Made by a program: the position numbers and the translations under genes | Assembly (NCBI RefSeq): GCF_020829625.1 | Contig: NZ_JAIVFX010000012.1 | Coordinates: 124,001 to 188,000 of the forward strand | Direction of reading: 5' to 3' | Source: Nostoc sp. XA010 | GTDB lineage: Bacteria > Cyanobacteriota > Cyanobacteriia > Cyanobacteriales > Nostocaceae | Length of the DNA: 64,000 bases | Notes under the pieces: generated by a model | The model's input: only the letters and a program-made list of their open reading frames with translations | Database searches by the model: none | What the model was told of the DNA's origin: nothing | Shown here: one piece after another, positions 47,158 to 56,479 of the stretch | Layout: each line of letters opens with the position of its first letter | How positions within the stretch are numbered: position 1 is the stretch's first letter

Positions 47158-47524
47158 CTCAAAAACTCAATGCATCTCAACGGAATTATGCGGTTTTTAA
47201 GGTTCTGCTGAGATGCGTTGATGAGTTTTAATTCAAAGTAAAATCTCTTACTTAAGCTTGTCAAGCTTTTAATACCTGCTCAAGTGGATTTCAATAAGCA
47301 TTAAGAGCAAGAAACAGCAGAGTTTGTGCTACAGGCGATGCCTGCGGCGGGCTACGCCTACGCAAAATTTCAGAAACCACTTTTACTCTACAACGTGAAT
47401 CGAAATGAAAAAATGTTGAGCAGATTTTCTTTATTCACTTAATGTTGCATTTTTTTAAACATCTGTTACATTACTTTACAGACAGTTACAACTGCTACAA
47501 CACTTGAACTTTGGAGTTTTACTG
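47158..47524. other. Intergenic region with a dispersed repeat
   Basis: 367 bases. About 47333-47362 carries GGCGATGCCTGCGGCGGGCT followed by ACGCCTACGC, a repeat related to the one inserted in the pseudouridine synthase gene at 51852. The remainder is AT-rich and should include the Hlip promoter. Confidence 0.55.
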
Positions 47525-47704
47525 ATGACAGGTTTTAAGAATCCTGCGCCTATTGTTTCAGAAGATCCTAATGCTGTGCGTTTTGGCTTCACTCCTCAGA
47601 GTGAAAACTGGAACGGTCGTCTTGCGATGATTGGTTTTTTATCTGCGATTTTGATTGAAGCTTTTTCTGGTCAAGGCTTACTGCATTTCTGGGGCATCCT
47701 CTAA
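47525..47704 (+). CDS. High-light-inducible protein (Hlip, one chlorophyll-binding helix)
   Basis: 59 residues from the ATG at 47525 (MTGFKNPAP); a start seven codons upstream is less likely. One helix carries the chlorophyll-binding signature ENWNGRLAMIGF of the LHC superfamily. Hlips dimerise in the thylakoid membrane and protect chlorophyll and photosystem assembly under high light. A possible hairpin terminator follows. Confidence 0.93.
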   Translation: MTGFKNPAPIVSEDPNAVRFGFTPQSENWNGRLAMIGFLSAILIEAFSGQGLLHFWGIL

Positions 47705-47719
47705 ATTGATGCTAGGGGA

Positions 47720-47737
47720 GTAGCACACCCGTGCTAC
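47720..47737 (+). terminator. Hairpin after the Hlip gene
   Basis: GTAGCAC pairs with GTGCTAC around ACCC, 15 bases after the stop codon. It has no T-run, so termination is uncertain. Confidence 0.4.
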
Positions 47738-47987
47738 CCTTAACTGCTCAGTCCACGCAAATAATTCGTTTCTAAGGGACTTCCAGCAAATAAATTATCC
47801 AATTTACTCAGATAATATTTTTCTTTCTCTCCCTGCCCCCCTGCGTACACCGCGATAGGATTTGTTTTAGTTGGAAGTCCCTAACCTATGGTGGTTGTTG
47901 GAATTGGTGCAAAATATTAGATTTTTCCGGTTTAGCCAAAATATAAGTGAATAATTACTTTACATTGAATATGTATAGCTAAAACTC

Positions 47988-48311
47988 ATGGAAATACCCC
48001 AACGCGTATCAGTCCGCTACAAAGACGCGTCCTTCAACAGTAATGAAATCCGTTTGAAAACTTTTCGGCTTGGTTTACAAATATGGGAAGAACAAACTAA
48101 ACCTAGAAAAACAGAGCTTTATCAGTTTATATCGTCGTGCTTGAAACAAGTTGACCGCCAAGATCGTTTTATGTTTTCTCTGCTGTTCATAGAATTAACA
48201 GACCTCATACGCAATTCTTCGCTGGAAAGGGGGACAAAAGAGGTTTTGATTAAAACAGCTTTTAGGGAGTTTGCTTGTGCAATAACAGACTTTGAAGACG
48301 TTGGCAAATAA
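47988..48311 (+). CDS. Hypothetical protein, 107 residues
   Basis: MEIPQRVSVRYKDASFNSNE onward; predicted all-helical after residue 20 (ELYQFISSCLKQVDRQDRFM). No motif recognised. It precedes the CRISPR leader by about 120 bases on the same strand but does not look like a Cas protein. Confidence 0.6.
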   Translation: MEIPQRVSVRYKDASFNSNEIRLKTFRLGLQIWEEQTKPRKTELYQFISSCLKQVDRQDRFMFSLLFIELTDLIRNSSLERGTKEVLIKTAFREFACAITDFEDVGK

Positions 48312-48429
48312 GGTTGGTTATGAGAGTGCTGGTATTGCGTAAGTGTAGCCTAACCCAGGCATCACCCTGAAGTCAGTTAACCTATAGGATATTTATAAGT
48401 AAGCAGCTTTCCCATCAGATTAGTTTTTT

Positions 48430-48663
48430 CGCTGAATGCGCGGATGGGTAGGTGTTCGGGAAGGAGTGATGCAAAAAATGGCTGAATTGTCCTATATGCA
48501 AGAACTTGAGAGCGTAAGCATTTCTAAACCATCCGCGCACCTTATGGGGACTAGTTTTCAGCCATTTGCCTCTAGCCAAATTACAACTCCTCGTGTTATG
48601 ATTTTTGCATTCGCGCAACCGAACCTTGAAAATCAAATAGAGCAAGATTTTCAGAAGCCAGCA
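48430..48663 (+). promoter_or_regulatory. CRISPR leader with two interleaved inverted repeats
   Basis: Lies 5' of the first repeat; the last repeat of the array is degenerate, which places the leader on this side. GCGCAACCGAACCTTGAAAA near 48613-48632 resembles leaders of other cyanobacterial arrays from memory. TGCGCGGATGG (48437) pairs with 48529-48539, and AAATGGCTGAA (48476) pairs with 48557-48567, in interleaved order. An 86-codon frame crossing into the array is not a gene. Confidence 0.6.
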
Positions 48664-49342
48664 TTGCAATTACCTAAAATCCCTATTAGGGATTGAAACC
48701 AGAGGCGGCACGGCTGGCAACTACTGCAAAGAGATTGCAATTACCTAAAATCCCTATTAGGGATTGAAACATGCTGCTACCTCATCTGCATCTAAATCTG
48801 CTTCATTGCAATTACCTAAAATCCCTATTAGGGATTGAAACTATCATGTTCTGATGATTAGCCTGGTGAAAGTATGCTTGCAATTACCTAAAATCCCTAT
48901 TAGGGATTGAAACGCATGGCTAAAAGAGATTATTGGAAATCGGAAAGATTGCAATTACCTAAAATCCCTATTAGGGATTGAAACTTAAATCATGGCTTGC
49001 AGCGTCCATCAAATCTTTATTGCAATTACCTAAAATCCCTATTAGGGATTGAAACAAAAGCTTACGAGATAAGCACTGGCGCGTGCTGCACCTTTGCAAT
49101 TACCTAAAATCCCTATTAGGGATTGAAACGAGGACGTATCCCAACTTCCTTGTTATTCTTAGATATTGCAATTACCTAAAATCCCTATTAGGGATTGAAA
49201 CATGTAGATTTCCTTAAGGGTGAAATAATAATCATTGCAATTACCTAAAATCCCTATTAGGGATTGAAACATCTAGACGATAACGGGGCATTGGCTAATC
49301 TTAAAATTGCAATTACCTAAAATCCCTATTAGGGATTAAAAG
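48664..49342 (+). CRISPR. CRISPR array, 10 repeats and 9 spacers
   Basis: A 36-base repeat beginning TTGCAATTACCTAAAATCCC and ending GGGATTGAAAC starts at 48664, 48735, 48806, 48878, 48949, 49020, 49094, 49166, 49235 and 49307. Spacers are 33-38 bases. Within the repeat, AATCCCT and AGGGATT can form a hairpin. The tenth copy is degenerate at its 3' end (TTAAAAG instead of TTGAAAC), which marks the distal end, so transcription is on the plus strand. The GAAAC end is common in cyanobacterial type I and III arrays. No cas gene lies in the window, so the subtype is undetermined. Confidence 0.98.
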
Positions 49343-49360
49343 GCGATCGCATCCTATCAA

Positions 49361-49393
49361 CAAAAAAAAGTCCCCACACTTAAGGCAGGGACT
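49361..49393 (-). terminator. Rho-independent terminator, minus strand
   Basis: AGTCCC (49369-49374) pairs with GGGACT (49388-49393); read on the minus strand it is followed by eight T. It lies downstream of the minus-strand gene at 49431 and also separates it from the array. Confidence 0.75.
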
Positions 49394-49430
49394 ACAGGCT
49401 GATTCTAAGTACTTATTAATACAAGATCAA

Positions 49431-49694
49431 CTAAGATACTTTCGGTTGTTGCCATAGGATGAGTTTCAATTCAGAGCAGTAGCAACCCCCACCACTAATT
49501 TCTCCTTCGTAGTCAGCTAGCCAATCATAAATTAGTGTAGCTTTTGCTAATGCCACTTTTTCTGATCGATAAAGCCGAGGAGTAGGGCAGTAGGCTTGGC
49601 CATTGATGTGTATAGCTGCAATTTGCCAATAATCGCTCTCTGGTACAATTTCTAAAAACCCGTTACTGTAAGGCTGGATTATTCCTATGTTCAT
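49431..49694 (-). CDS. Hypothetical protein, 87 residues
   Basis: MNIGIIQPYSNGFLEIVPES onward; a compact beta/alpha protein with a GGGCYC stretch near the C-terminus. No known motif. It has a good terminator 40 bases after the stop, which supports it being a real gene. It does not resemble a Cas protein. Confidence 0.6.
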   Translation of the reverse strand: MNIGIIQPYSNGFLEIVPESDYWQIAAIHINGQAYCPTPRLYRSEKVALAKATLIYDWLADYEGEISGGGCYCSELKLILWQQPKVS

Positions 49695-50169
49695 CTACAA
49701 CCATCAAACTTTAAAATGAAGACCATAACAAAGTCGATACCAGCCAATTCTTCAGAGTCAAAGCTGGAATCACCAGGGAATGCAGTAGCAACCCCTGCTA
49801 ATGATTGTGGGTTCGTAGTCAATGAAAATCTGAATGATTAGTCACTTTTTGGCTTGATTGCCTTATTGTCAGCAAGAATGGCAAGAGAAATAGGGACAAA
49901 CGGGGCTAAATTACCGAAAAATTGGGTCTAAAGCTTCACTCTAAAGAATTTAGAGTAATCCAAATTGCTATTGCAGCGATCGCAATCTCCAACTCCTGCT
50001 TTTACACTGATGCGATCGCAAAAATGGGGAAACCACAGTCCGGCGTATAGCTGACGACACCAAACGAAGGATTTTGAAACCTAAACTTTTAAACTTTCAG
50101 TTACCCTTAATGCACTCAAGTATGGTTACACTACCGACATAGTAATCACTGTTGGTGGAATACCGAGCG
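49695..50169. other. Intergenic region, no gene seen
   Basis: 475 bases between divergent genes. Fragments at 49755-49820 resemble part of the neighbouring 49431 gene (GCAGTAGCAACCCC followed by TTCGTAGTCA), so a partial duplication of its 3' part may be present. Two HIP1 sites. Confidence 0.45.
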
Positions 50170-51495
50170 ATGTATAAAAATGCTAAAAGATTGACTGCTA
50201 TTTTTCTGTTGGTTTTTCTGTTGATTGTTACTATCAACTTTGCAGTAATTGCTCAAGATAGTTCAGATGCCCCTCCTGTAAATTTTGCGCCTCAGTTATG
50301 TTCAGTGCCTCCTGAACTGAAAACTCAACAAGTTATTGCCGACAATCGTAGTAACGAAGTTAAAATGGGCGATCGCATTAGAATAAAAGTTGAAGGATTA
50401 TCAGCAGCGACCAGAAAAGCAACGGCTAATGCCACCAATTTATTTGATCCTAGACAATTAGTGTTGTACCTGGATGGCTATGAACTAGAGGATGTCCACG
50501 GAGAGCCGGTCATCGTTAAGGTTGTGGGTAAAGATCAAAAGACAGTTCTTCAAGATGATTGGTTAGCCTTTCGACTTGAACGCACCGATTCGTCTCAAGC
50601 TGCATGGAATGGGCTTCTTGGTAGACCAAGCAGATACAGTATTAACACGATAGCGGGAGTAGGCTGTCCCAAAAAGCTGGCAATTCCAGTGAGCGATGGT
50701 TTCCCACCTCCTCAATTAACAATAGTTCTGTTTTCGTGGCGATTTTGGCTGTGTCTGTTTCTACTTGTCGCTGTTGTATTAATGTTCATTAGGTATTGCC
50801 GAAACACTCTTCGTAGCTCTGGAATAGAAGGGGTTTACTGTCAAAAAGAGGTGATTGGTGGACAGGAACTGTTGATCACTGAAAAGGCTGCTCTTAAAAA
50901 TGAATATCGTCAAAGCCGAATTGGTCAAATTTTTCTTGGCAGAAAAAAATTGAACAGAAACCCGTTCAGTCTATCGATTTCTCAACTTGCTTTTTGGACA
51001 TTTCTAATTTTTGGTGCTTACCTGATTATCTACGGCATAACAGGAGATTATACCAATATTTTGACACAACAATCACTAATATTATTGGGAATCAATTCTG
51101 TAACTGCATTTGGTACTTCGTTAATTGATGGGCAGGGGAATGAGAAGAAGAGAAAAGGTAGTCAACGCGTTTCTGAAGGTTTTTTCTACGATATATTATC
51201 GGATATTAATGGAGTCAACTTCCATCGATTCCAAACATTTATTTGGACAGTTGTGGTTGGACTATTCTTTGTTTGGGAAGTCCTTAAAAATCTAGCAATG
51301 CCGGAATTTGATGACACACTTCTTACACTACAAGGAATCAGTGCCGCAACATATCTTGGGCTTAGAGGGCAAGAGCAGCATGGTATGATAAGAGAGCCAG
51401 AATCTATATCCATAGAAGATAATTTATCTGAACAACCGCTTTCACCAGAACAAGCCAATCCACCACAGAGCGATTCATCGATTCCTGCTCCCTAA
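50170..51495 (+). CDS. Integral membrane protein of unknown function
   Basis: 441 residues from the ATG at 50170; a GTG six codons upstream is possible. Residues about 8-28 are a signal or anchor helix (LTAIFLLVFLLIVTINFAVI), followed by a 150-residue outside domain with an Ig-like start (GDRIRIKVEGL). Four further helices follow: FWLCLFLLVAVVLMFI, LAFWTFLIFGAYLIIYGI, SLILLGINSVTAFGTSL and FIWTVVVGLFFVWEVL. The pattern SISQLAFWTF...LLGINSVTA...FHRFQTFIWT is one I associate with a widespread uncharacterised membrane family. Pro/Ser-rich tail. Confidence 0.82.
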   Translation: MYKNAKRLTAIFLLVFLLIVTINFAVIAQDSSDAPPVNFAPQLCSVPPELKTQQVIADNRSNEVKMGDRIRIKVEGLSAATRKATANATNLFDPRQLVLYLDGYELEDVHGEPVIVKVVGKDQKTVLQDDWLAFRLERTDSSQAAWNGLLGRPSRYSINTIAGVGCPKKLAIPVSDGFPPPQLTIVLFSWRFWLCLFLLVAVVLMFIRYCRNTLRSSGIEGVYCQKEVIGGQELLITEKAALKNEYRQSRIGQIFLGRKKLNRNPFSLSISQLAFWTFLIFGAYLIIYGITGDYTNILTQQSLILLGINSVTAFGTSLIDGQGNEKKRKGSQRVSEGFFYDILSDINGVNFHRFQTFIWTVVVGLFFVWEVLKNLAMPEFDDTLLTLQGISAATYLGLRGQEQHGMIREPESISIEDNLSEQPLSPEQANPPQSDSSIPAP

Positions 51496-51752
51496 ATTCT
51501 AGACGTTGAATCTTTGGCTGCGTACCCGCTCAATCGAGGCGATCGCACTCGCACTATCTTGTTATCCCTTTCTTTATGAAGCTGCGCCAAATCTCTTAAT
51601 TTCTTATTTCTTGGCGGTAGCCTGCGGCAAGCTGTTTTGCGTCTACGTTCTTTATTTCTTGCACTATCGGCGCATCTTCATACAGAATTGGTATTTAACA
51701 AAGGCAATAATTTCATACATCAGGATCAACTAGATTTGCAATCATACTTTGT

Positions 51753-53474
51753 ATGTTAGTTCTGCACGTACTCTCAGATTTTATCGACTGCGATTTTGCG
51801 ATAAGTGGCTCATCTCCTAGTTATTGGTACGAGGGGCGTTGTCTCCAAAGTGGCGTAGGGGTAGCCCATCGTAGACATCGCCTGAAATTACCCCGCACCT
51901 CAATATCTGAAGCGATCGCTCACGGACTCATGCAACAACTTGCCAAAAATGACTGTTATTTTCGTGAAGGCAAGATGTATGGAATACTATTAGTTGAACT
52001 GCCTCATGGCGAACAAAGGGTACTCAAAGCCTTCTCGGGTCTTTTGAATGGTTGCAGTGTAGTTGAAGGATGGGTTCCACCAATTCCAGGACGAGACGAA
52101 GTTGCTTTGGAAGAAACCCGCACTTTGGCACAGTTGGACGCGATTAAGCACGAACTCTTTACCTTAAAGCAACTAACCGAACGCCAGCAGTATGAAACTC
52201 TGTCTGATGAATTTGAGCAACAATTGCAAGCAATGAGCGATCGCCATCGCTATAGCAAACATCAACGACAACAGAAACGTCAGCAAATCTGCAATACGCT
52301 TACAGAAGAAGCACTCACGATTGCCCTTGAACAACTCGACGAAGAGAGTCGTCAGCAAGGAATTGAGCGACGACAACTTAAACGCCAACAAAATGAATTA
52401 TTACAGCCTCTTCAACAGTTAATTGCAGCAACCGATACGCGAATTAGCGAACTGAAACAACAGCGTAAAGCACTGTCGCGTCAACTCCAAGCTCAGATGC
52501 AGGCTAGCTACAGCCTGACTAACTTTTCTGGGCGATCGGTATCATTACAGCAATTGATGCCAGGAGGTTCGCCCACTGGCACAGGAGACTGTTGTGCCCC
52601 GAAGCTGCTCCATTATGCGGCAACACATAATCTCAAACCCCTGGCAATGGCAGAATTTTGGTGGGGTGCATCTTCAGTAAATCAAGATAAAATCCAGGGA
52701 AAATTTTATGGAGCATGTGCCGAGCGATGCCAGCCATTAATGGGATTTTTGCTCTCAGGCTTGAAACCTAAACCCCCAGCCCTCTCCCCTAGCAGGGGAG
52801 TAAGAAGCCCCTCCCCTCATAGGGGAGGGGTTGGGGGAGAGGTCACTTTACCCATTATTTATGAAGACGAATGGCTGATTGTTGTAAATAAACCTACTGG
52901 ATTACTTTCGGTACCTGGGCGTTATCGCGATCGCCAAGATAGTGTCTTGAGTCGCTTACGTCATCTATTACCGGATGGGATGGCACTTGCATCTGTGCAT
53001 CGCCTAGATCAGGAAACATCGGGGATTTTGTTGTTAGCACGCGATCGTCAAACCCATCGGCAAATTAACCAACAGTTTCAGCAACGCCAGGTTCACAAGG
53101 TTTATGAAGCGATACTTTCCGGTGTTGTGACAGTTGACCAAGGTAAAATTGACCTGCCACTCTGGGGAGATCCTGAAAATCGTCCTTATCAAAAAGTCGA
53201 TTGGCAGGACGGTAAACCCAGCTTGACACACTTCCAGGTAATTGCGAGAGAACAAGATTACACCCGTGTAGAATTTACGCCGCTCACAGGGCGCACTCAT
53301 CAATTAAGGGTTCATGCGGCTGATGCGCGAGGACTTGGGGTAACTATTTTAGGCGATCGCCTTTATGGATGCTGTGCAGTTACCAGTCGCTTACATCTGC
53401 ACGCCAGGGAACTTCGTTTCCAGCATCCGCAGTTAGAAAAAACCCTTCATTTACAAGCAATTACACCCTTTTGA
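51753..53474 (+). CDS. RluA-family pseudouridine synthase with two in-frame repeat insertions
   Basis: 573 residues. The C-terminal 210 form the catalytic domain: VVNKPTGLLSVPG, then the HRLDQETSG motif with catalytic Asp, and GRTHQLRVHA. It isomerises uridine in rRNA or tRNA; the exact target is not clear. The N-terminal 350 residues hold a long Gln/Glu/Arg coiled coil. Two repeats interrupt the protein without breaking the frame: one at 51852-51882 (VGVAHRRHR) and one at 52764-52844, a Pro/Ser-rich stretch (PKPPALSPSRGVRSPSPHRG). Both lie outside the catalytic core, so activity may persist. Confidence 0.9.
   Translation: MLVLHVLSDFIDCDFAISGSSPSYWYEGRCLQSGVGVAHRRHRLKLPRTSISEAIAHGLMQQLAKNDCYFREGKMYGILLVELPHGEQRVLKAFSGLLNGCSVVEGWVPPIPGRDEVALEETRTLAQLDAIKHELFTLKQLTERQQYETLSDEFEQQLQAMSDRHRYSKHQRQQKRQQICNTLTEEALTIALEQLDEESRQQGIERRQLKRQQNELLQPLQQLIAATDTRISELKQQRKALSRQLQAQMQASYSLTNFSGRSVSLQQLMPGGSPTGTGDCCAPKLLHYAATHNLKPLAMAEFWWGASSVNQDKIQGKFYGACAERCQPLMGFLLSGLKPKPPALSPSRGVRSPSPHRGGVGGEVTLPIIYEDEWLIVVNKPTGLLSVPGRYRDRQDSVLSRLRHLLPDGMALASVHRLDQETSGILLLARDRQTHRQINQQFQQRQVHKVYEAILSGVVTVDQGKIDLPLWGDPENRPYQKVDWQDGKPSLTHFQVIAREQDYTRVEFTPLTGRTHQLRVHAADARGLGVTILGDRLYGCCAVTSRLHLHARELRFQHPQLEKTLHLQAITPF
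51852..51882. repeat. Dispersed repeat inserted in the pseudouridine synthase gene
   Basis: GGCGTAGGGGTAGCCCATCG followed by TAGACATCGCC, with complementary ends. It is related to the repeat at about 47333-47362 read in the other orientation. Confidence 0.65.
52764..52844. repeat. GC-rich dispersed repeat inserted in the pseudouridine synthase gene
   Basis: C-rich CCCAGCCCTCTCCCC is followed by its approximate complement GGGGAGGGGTTGGGGGAGAG, giving a strong hairpin. The base composition contrasts with the surrounding gene. Confidence 0.75.
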
Positions 53475-53564
53475 CGCTCAACGAAGAAGACTTGGGGACA
53501 AAGAGAAAGACTTGTTGCAAAGACTCATATTATTTCACGAAATAATTGATACAAATCCCTTTTT

Positions 53565-53612
53565 TTGCCTCCCCTGCTTCCCCTGCTTCCCCTGCCCTCT
53601 GCCCTCTGCTTT
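53565..53612. repeat. CCCCTGCTT tandem repeats
   Basis: Iterated CCCCTGCTT and CCCTCTG units in the gap between convergent genes, of the short tandem repeat type also seen at 38911. Confidence 0.7.
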
Positions 53613-53640
53613 CTCTCTAAACATCCCTTAGCGTTAATGC

Positions 53641-55140
53641 CTATAAAGGTGGAGCTGGAAGTGGCTTTGCTGCAACTGCCAAAGGTGAGCGTCCGCCCCG
53701 TCCCACTTCAAACTGATTCATCATATCGTGGTCTTCGTGAACTGAATTGTGGCAGTGTGACATATATTTACCTGTATTGGGGCCAAACTTACCAATTACT
53801 CGTATAGTTTCGTTTTCCCCAACATAAAAGACATCTTTCAACCCACGCTCGTAAGGAAAAGGTGGTCTCCCATTACGGTCAAGCATTAGGCAATCAATTA
53901 GGTGAAGGTGGATAGGATGAAACGCACGACCTGATGGGTTAGACAATTTCCAGATTTCAACATCGCCTAATCTAGGATTAGCATCAATTCGGGTGTTATT
54001 CCAGGCTTTGCCATTGATCACCCACAGATTATTAGAGCGCTCATACTTAAATTCTCTGGTTCGCACTGCTGAAGATTCTGGGATAGGCTGGATTGTACGT
54101 AACCTAGAGGGAATAGAGCTATTATCTGGTTCACGCCGCACAACATCAAAGCGCATAATTTGATTCGTACCGTCGTAATTCGTGTTGTTAGGAAGTCCGA
54201 GATTTCGCAGCACTACCTGAGAGCCGACTGGGTATTTAGAAAAGTCAATAATAAATTCGTAACGTTCTGCTGCCGCCAACCGGAAATTTTTGACTTTAAC
54301 TGGTGCGCTCATTAATCCGGCATCAGTGCCAATCATAATAAAATCATCGCCGTTGCTCAGGGCAAGATTATAAGAGCGCGAAATCGAACCATTCAAGATC
54401 CGGAAACGGTACTTACAGGTATCTACCTCCATGCGCGGCCAAGGCGCACCATTGACTAAAATAACATCACCATATTGACTAATTTCACCTTGGGTATTGA
54501 AGACTAACCTGCCCTGATTAGTAAACTGCTTATCTTGGATAAATAGTGGTACGTCGTATTTACCTTTGGGTAAGGGTAGTCCAAGCTCAAAGTCATCTTG
54601 AACAATGTACATGCCTGCCAAACCCATATAAATATTACGCGCAGTATTATGAATGGCGTGGTCGTGATACCATAACGTAGCCGCGCGTTTGTTGGGATAG
54701 ACGTAATCTTTGTAGAAACCCGGTCGTGTCAAATCTTCAGCATAGCCATCGTACTGCGGTAACGATCCCATGCCATGTAAGTGAACTGATGTTGGTGTAT
54801 CGACACTATTATTGATAAAGCGAATTATTGATTGTCGCCCTTGACGTTGCTTAATTGTGGGACCAGGAGCAATACCGTTATACGCCCATATCTGCGTTGT
54901 TAGCCCAGGTAAAATATTAACCTGAGCTTTTTTCATCGTGATCTGGTAGTAATCTGTGGTCGCATTGCTCCGCACTGGTTTAAGTACTGGCGGTATGGGA
55001 AGTTTGATCCTGAAACGAGTAGGCTGAGGACTACCAGCAGTAGCTGCTTGTCCACGAGATACCAAGCCTATAGGAATCAGCAAAGAACCACCTGTAAGCG
55101 CTCCTAGCTTCAGAGCTTCTCGTCTAGTTATTTTTATCAT
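53641..55140 (-). CDS. Tat-exported multicopper oxidase
   Basis: 499 residues from the Met at 55140, chosen because the twin-arginine signal KITRREALKLGALTGGSLLI then starts at the N-terminus. Copper-binding motifs are intact: HLHGMG, WYHDHA, HPIHLHLID and HCHNSVHEDHDMM, the last carrying the type-1 copper Cys and Met. The layout matches the bilirubin-oxidase/CotA group, exported folded by Tat to the periplasm. Substrate (metal ion, phenol or bilin) is not clear. Convergent with the pseudouridine synthase gene. Confidence 0.93.
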   Translation of the reverse strand: MIKITRREALKLGALTGGSLLIPIGLVSRGQAATAGSPQPTRFRIKLPIPPVLKPVRSNATTDYYQITMKKAQVNILPGLTTQIWAYNGIAPGPTIKQRQGRQSIIRFINNSVDTPTSVHLHGMGSLPQYDGYAEDLTRPGFYKDYVYPNKRAATLWYHDHAIHNTARNIYMGLAGMYIVQDDFELGLPLPKGKYDVPLFIQDKQFTNQGRLVFNTQGEISQYGDVILVNGAPWPRMEVDTCKYRFRILNGSISRSYNLALSNGDDFIMIGTDAGLMSAPVKVKNFRLAAAERYEFIIDFSKYPVGSQVVLRNLGLPNNTNYDGTNQIMRFDVVRREPDNSSIPSRLRTIQPIPESSAVRTREFKYERSNNLWVINGKAWNNTRIDANPRLGDVEIWKLSNPSGRAFHPIHLHLIDCLMLDRNGRPPFPYERGLKDVFYVGENETIRVIGKFGPNTGKYMSHCHNSVHEDHDMMNQFEVGRGGRSPLAVAAKPLPAPPL

Positions 55141-55661
55141 TTTAATTTCTTTATTGGTGTATTGCGAAATTGGCCTGAATGTTTCTAGCAATCAGTAGAT
55201 TTGAAAAAGTTTGAAATACTAAGATTTATGTACTGTACAAACACATCATTTTGTGTATTAAGGTAAATAGGTCGTCTCAGCTTTTTACAAATCATTTTTT
55301 ATCATTTGCATAGCATTCTTTATGTGAATATACATTTTTGTTTGTTTGTTAAATTTACAAATATATCCACAGAAAGTCAACCAGTTAGTAATTCAATTTA
55401 ATCCTACAAGCTTACAAATGAATTGATTTCTGCTTTACAGGTTATATTCGTACTTCTTTTTAAATTTAGAAAAGCCAACACCTTTTTTACTAAGTTTTTA
55501 AGTCAATGGAAAAGTTTTTGTCCGCTATGTCTAAAATATTAAGTAAGTTATGGAGAGCAAACTTATCTACAATACTAACCCATTCAATGTCTTTCTTTAG
55601 TACAGTTTCTTGCTAATTATAAACATTATATTTGATGTTTCTCTTCACTTATATATAACTA
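55141..55661. other. AT-rich intergenic region
   Basis: 521 bases with very low GC content upstream of the oxidase gene. Its promoter must be here. No gene, hairpin or repeat worth naming was seen. Confidence 0.5.
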
Positions 55662-55928
55662 TTACGTTATCTATTGCTGAATGGGATGGCGCTTGCATAT
55701 GTGCATCGCCTAGATCAAAAAACATCTGGGATTTTGTTGTTGGCACGCGATCGCCAAACCCATCGCCAAATTAACCAGTAGTTTCAGCAACGCCAGGTTC
55801 ACAAGGTTTATGAAGCGATACTTTCCGGTGTTGTGACAGTTGACCAAGGTAAAATTACTTCGCTTCGAGCATCCGTAGTTAGAAAAAACCCTGCATTTAC
55901 AATCAATTATGCGCTTTTGACGCTCAAC
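55662..55928 (+). pseudogene. Truncated copy of the RluA-family gene
   Basis: 55662-55856 aligns without gaps to 52956-53150 of the pseudouridine synthase gene, and 55857-55928 aligns to 53411-53482, so the copy lacks 260 internal bases. A CAG-to-TAG change after QTHRQIN adds a stop. It contains the HRLD motif but cannot encode an enzyme. Confidence 0.92.
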
Positions 55929-56479
55929 TCTCGCCTAGGAAGGAGGAAACCCACTGCTTTACTTTAATCTCCTCCCCTAAGAGTTAGCCTATTGCTTTTT
56001 AAATTTGTATGTGATAATTTCTGCTTGTAGTTAATTAAACGGTTATTCGACCAATTTACCGTATTTAAAAACTGATATCACAGCTAAGAGACTTCCCAAA
56101 AAAATGTTCAAGGAAATCTCTAATGAGCGGTAAATATAAGAGTGTAGGAGTTTACCTCTAAACTCTCATTCTTATCTTTTTTTATTAAAAAACGAACCTC
56201 TCCAGGCACAAAGAAGCCAGTGCGCCCTTGTAATTCCTTGACTTGTACTCCTACGGGGAAGCAAGCTACGCTCTTAGCGTTAAGGTAGGGTAGCAACTGG
56301 CATGACACAGAGAGAAAGATTCTAAACTTGGTTTACTAAACATTGTTGACTTGACAACCACTAGTGATGATGATTTTGCCAAAATCCAAAAGACTGCTGA
56401 CTGGATGCTCAAGCAAAGGATTCTACCAAAAAGGTATAGATGTTGCTGCTACTATTTGTCCCACAATTCACAATTTTAT
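55929..56479. other. Degraded intergenic region before the IscB-like remnant
   Basis: 551 bases. A minus-strand frame ending at 56120 encodes VKELQGRTGFFVPGEVRFLI, possibly the tail of a lost gene, and carries a repeat with GTAGCTTGCTTCCCC. No intact gene. An omega-RNA for the IscB-like remnant would be expected directly upstream of 56480, but none can be identified by eye. Confidence 0.45.

Noticed and set aside
48436..48696. Plus-strand frame of 86 codons over the CRISPR leader
   Set aside because: It runs into the first CRISPR repeat and its sequence has no protein-like features; the region is better explained as leader.
51506..51733. 75-codon plus-strand frame after the membrane protein gene
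   Set aside because: It spans a dispersed repeat (GCGGTAGCCTGCGGCAAGCT), has no good ribosome site and resembles nothing known to me.
56120..56308. 62-codon minus-strand gene
   Set aside because: Its first third is repeat DNA and the start is weak; at most it is the tail of a lost gene.
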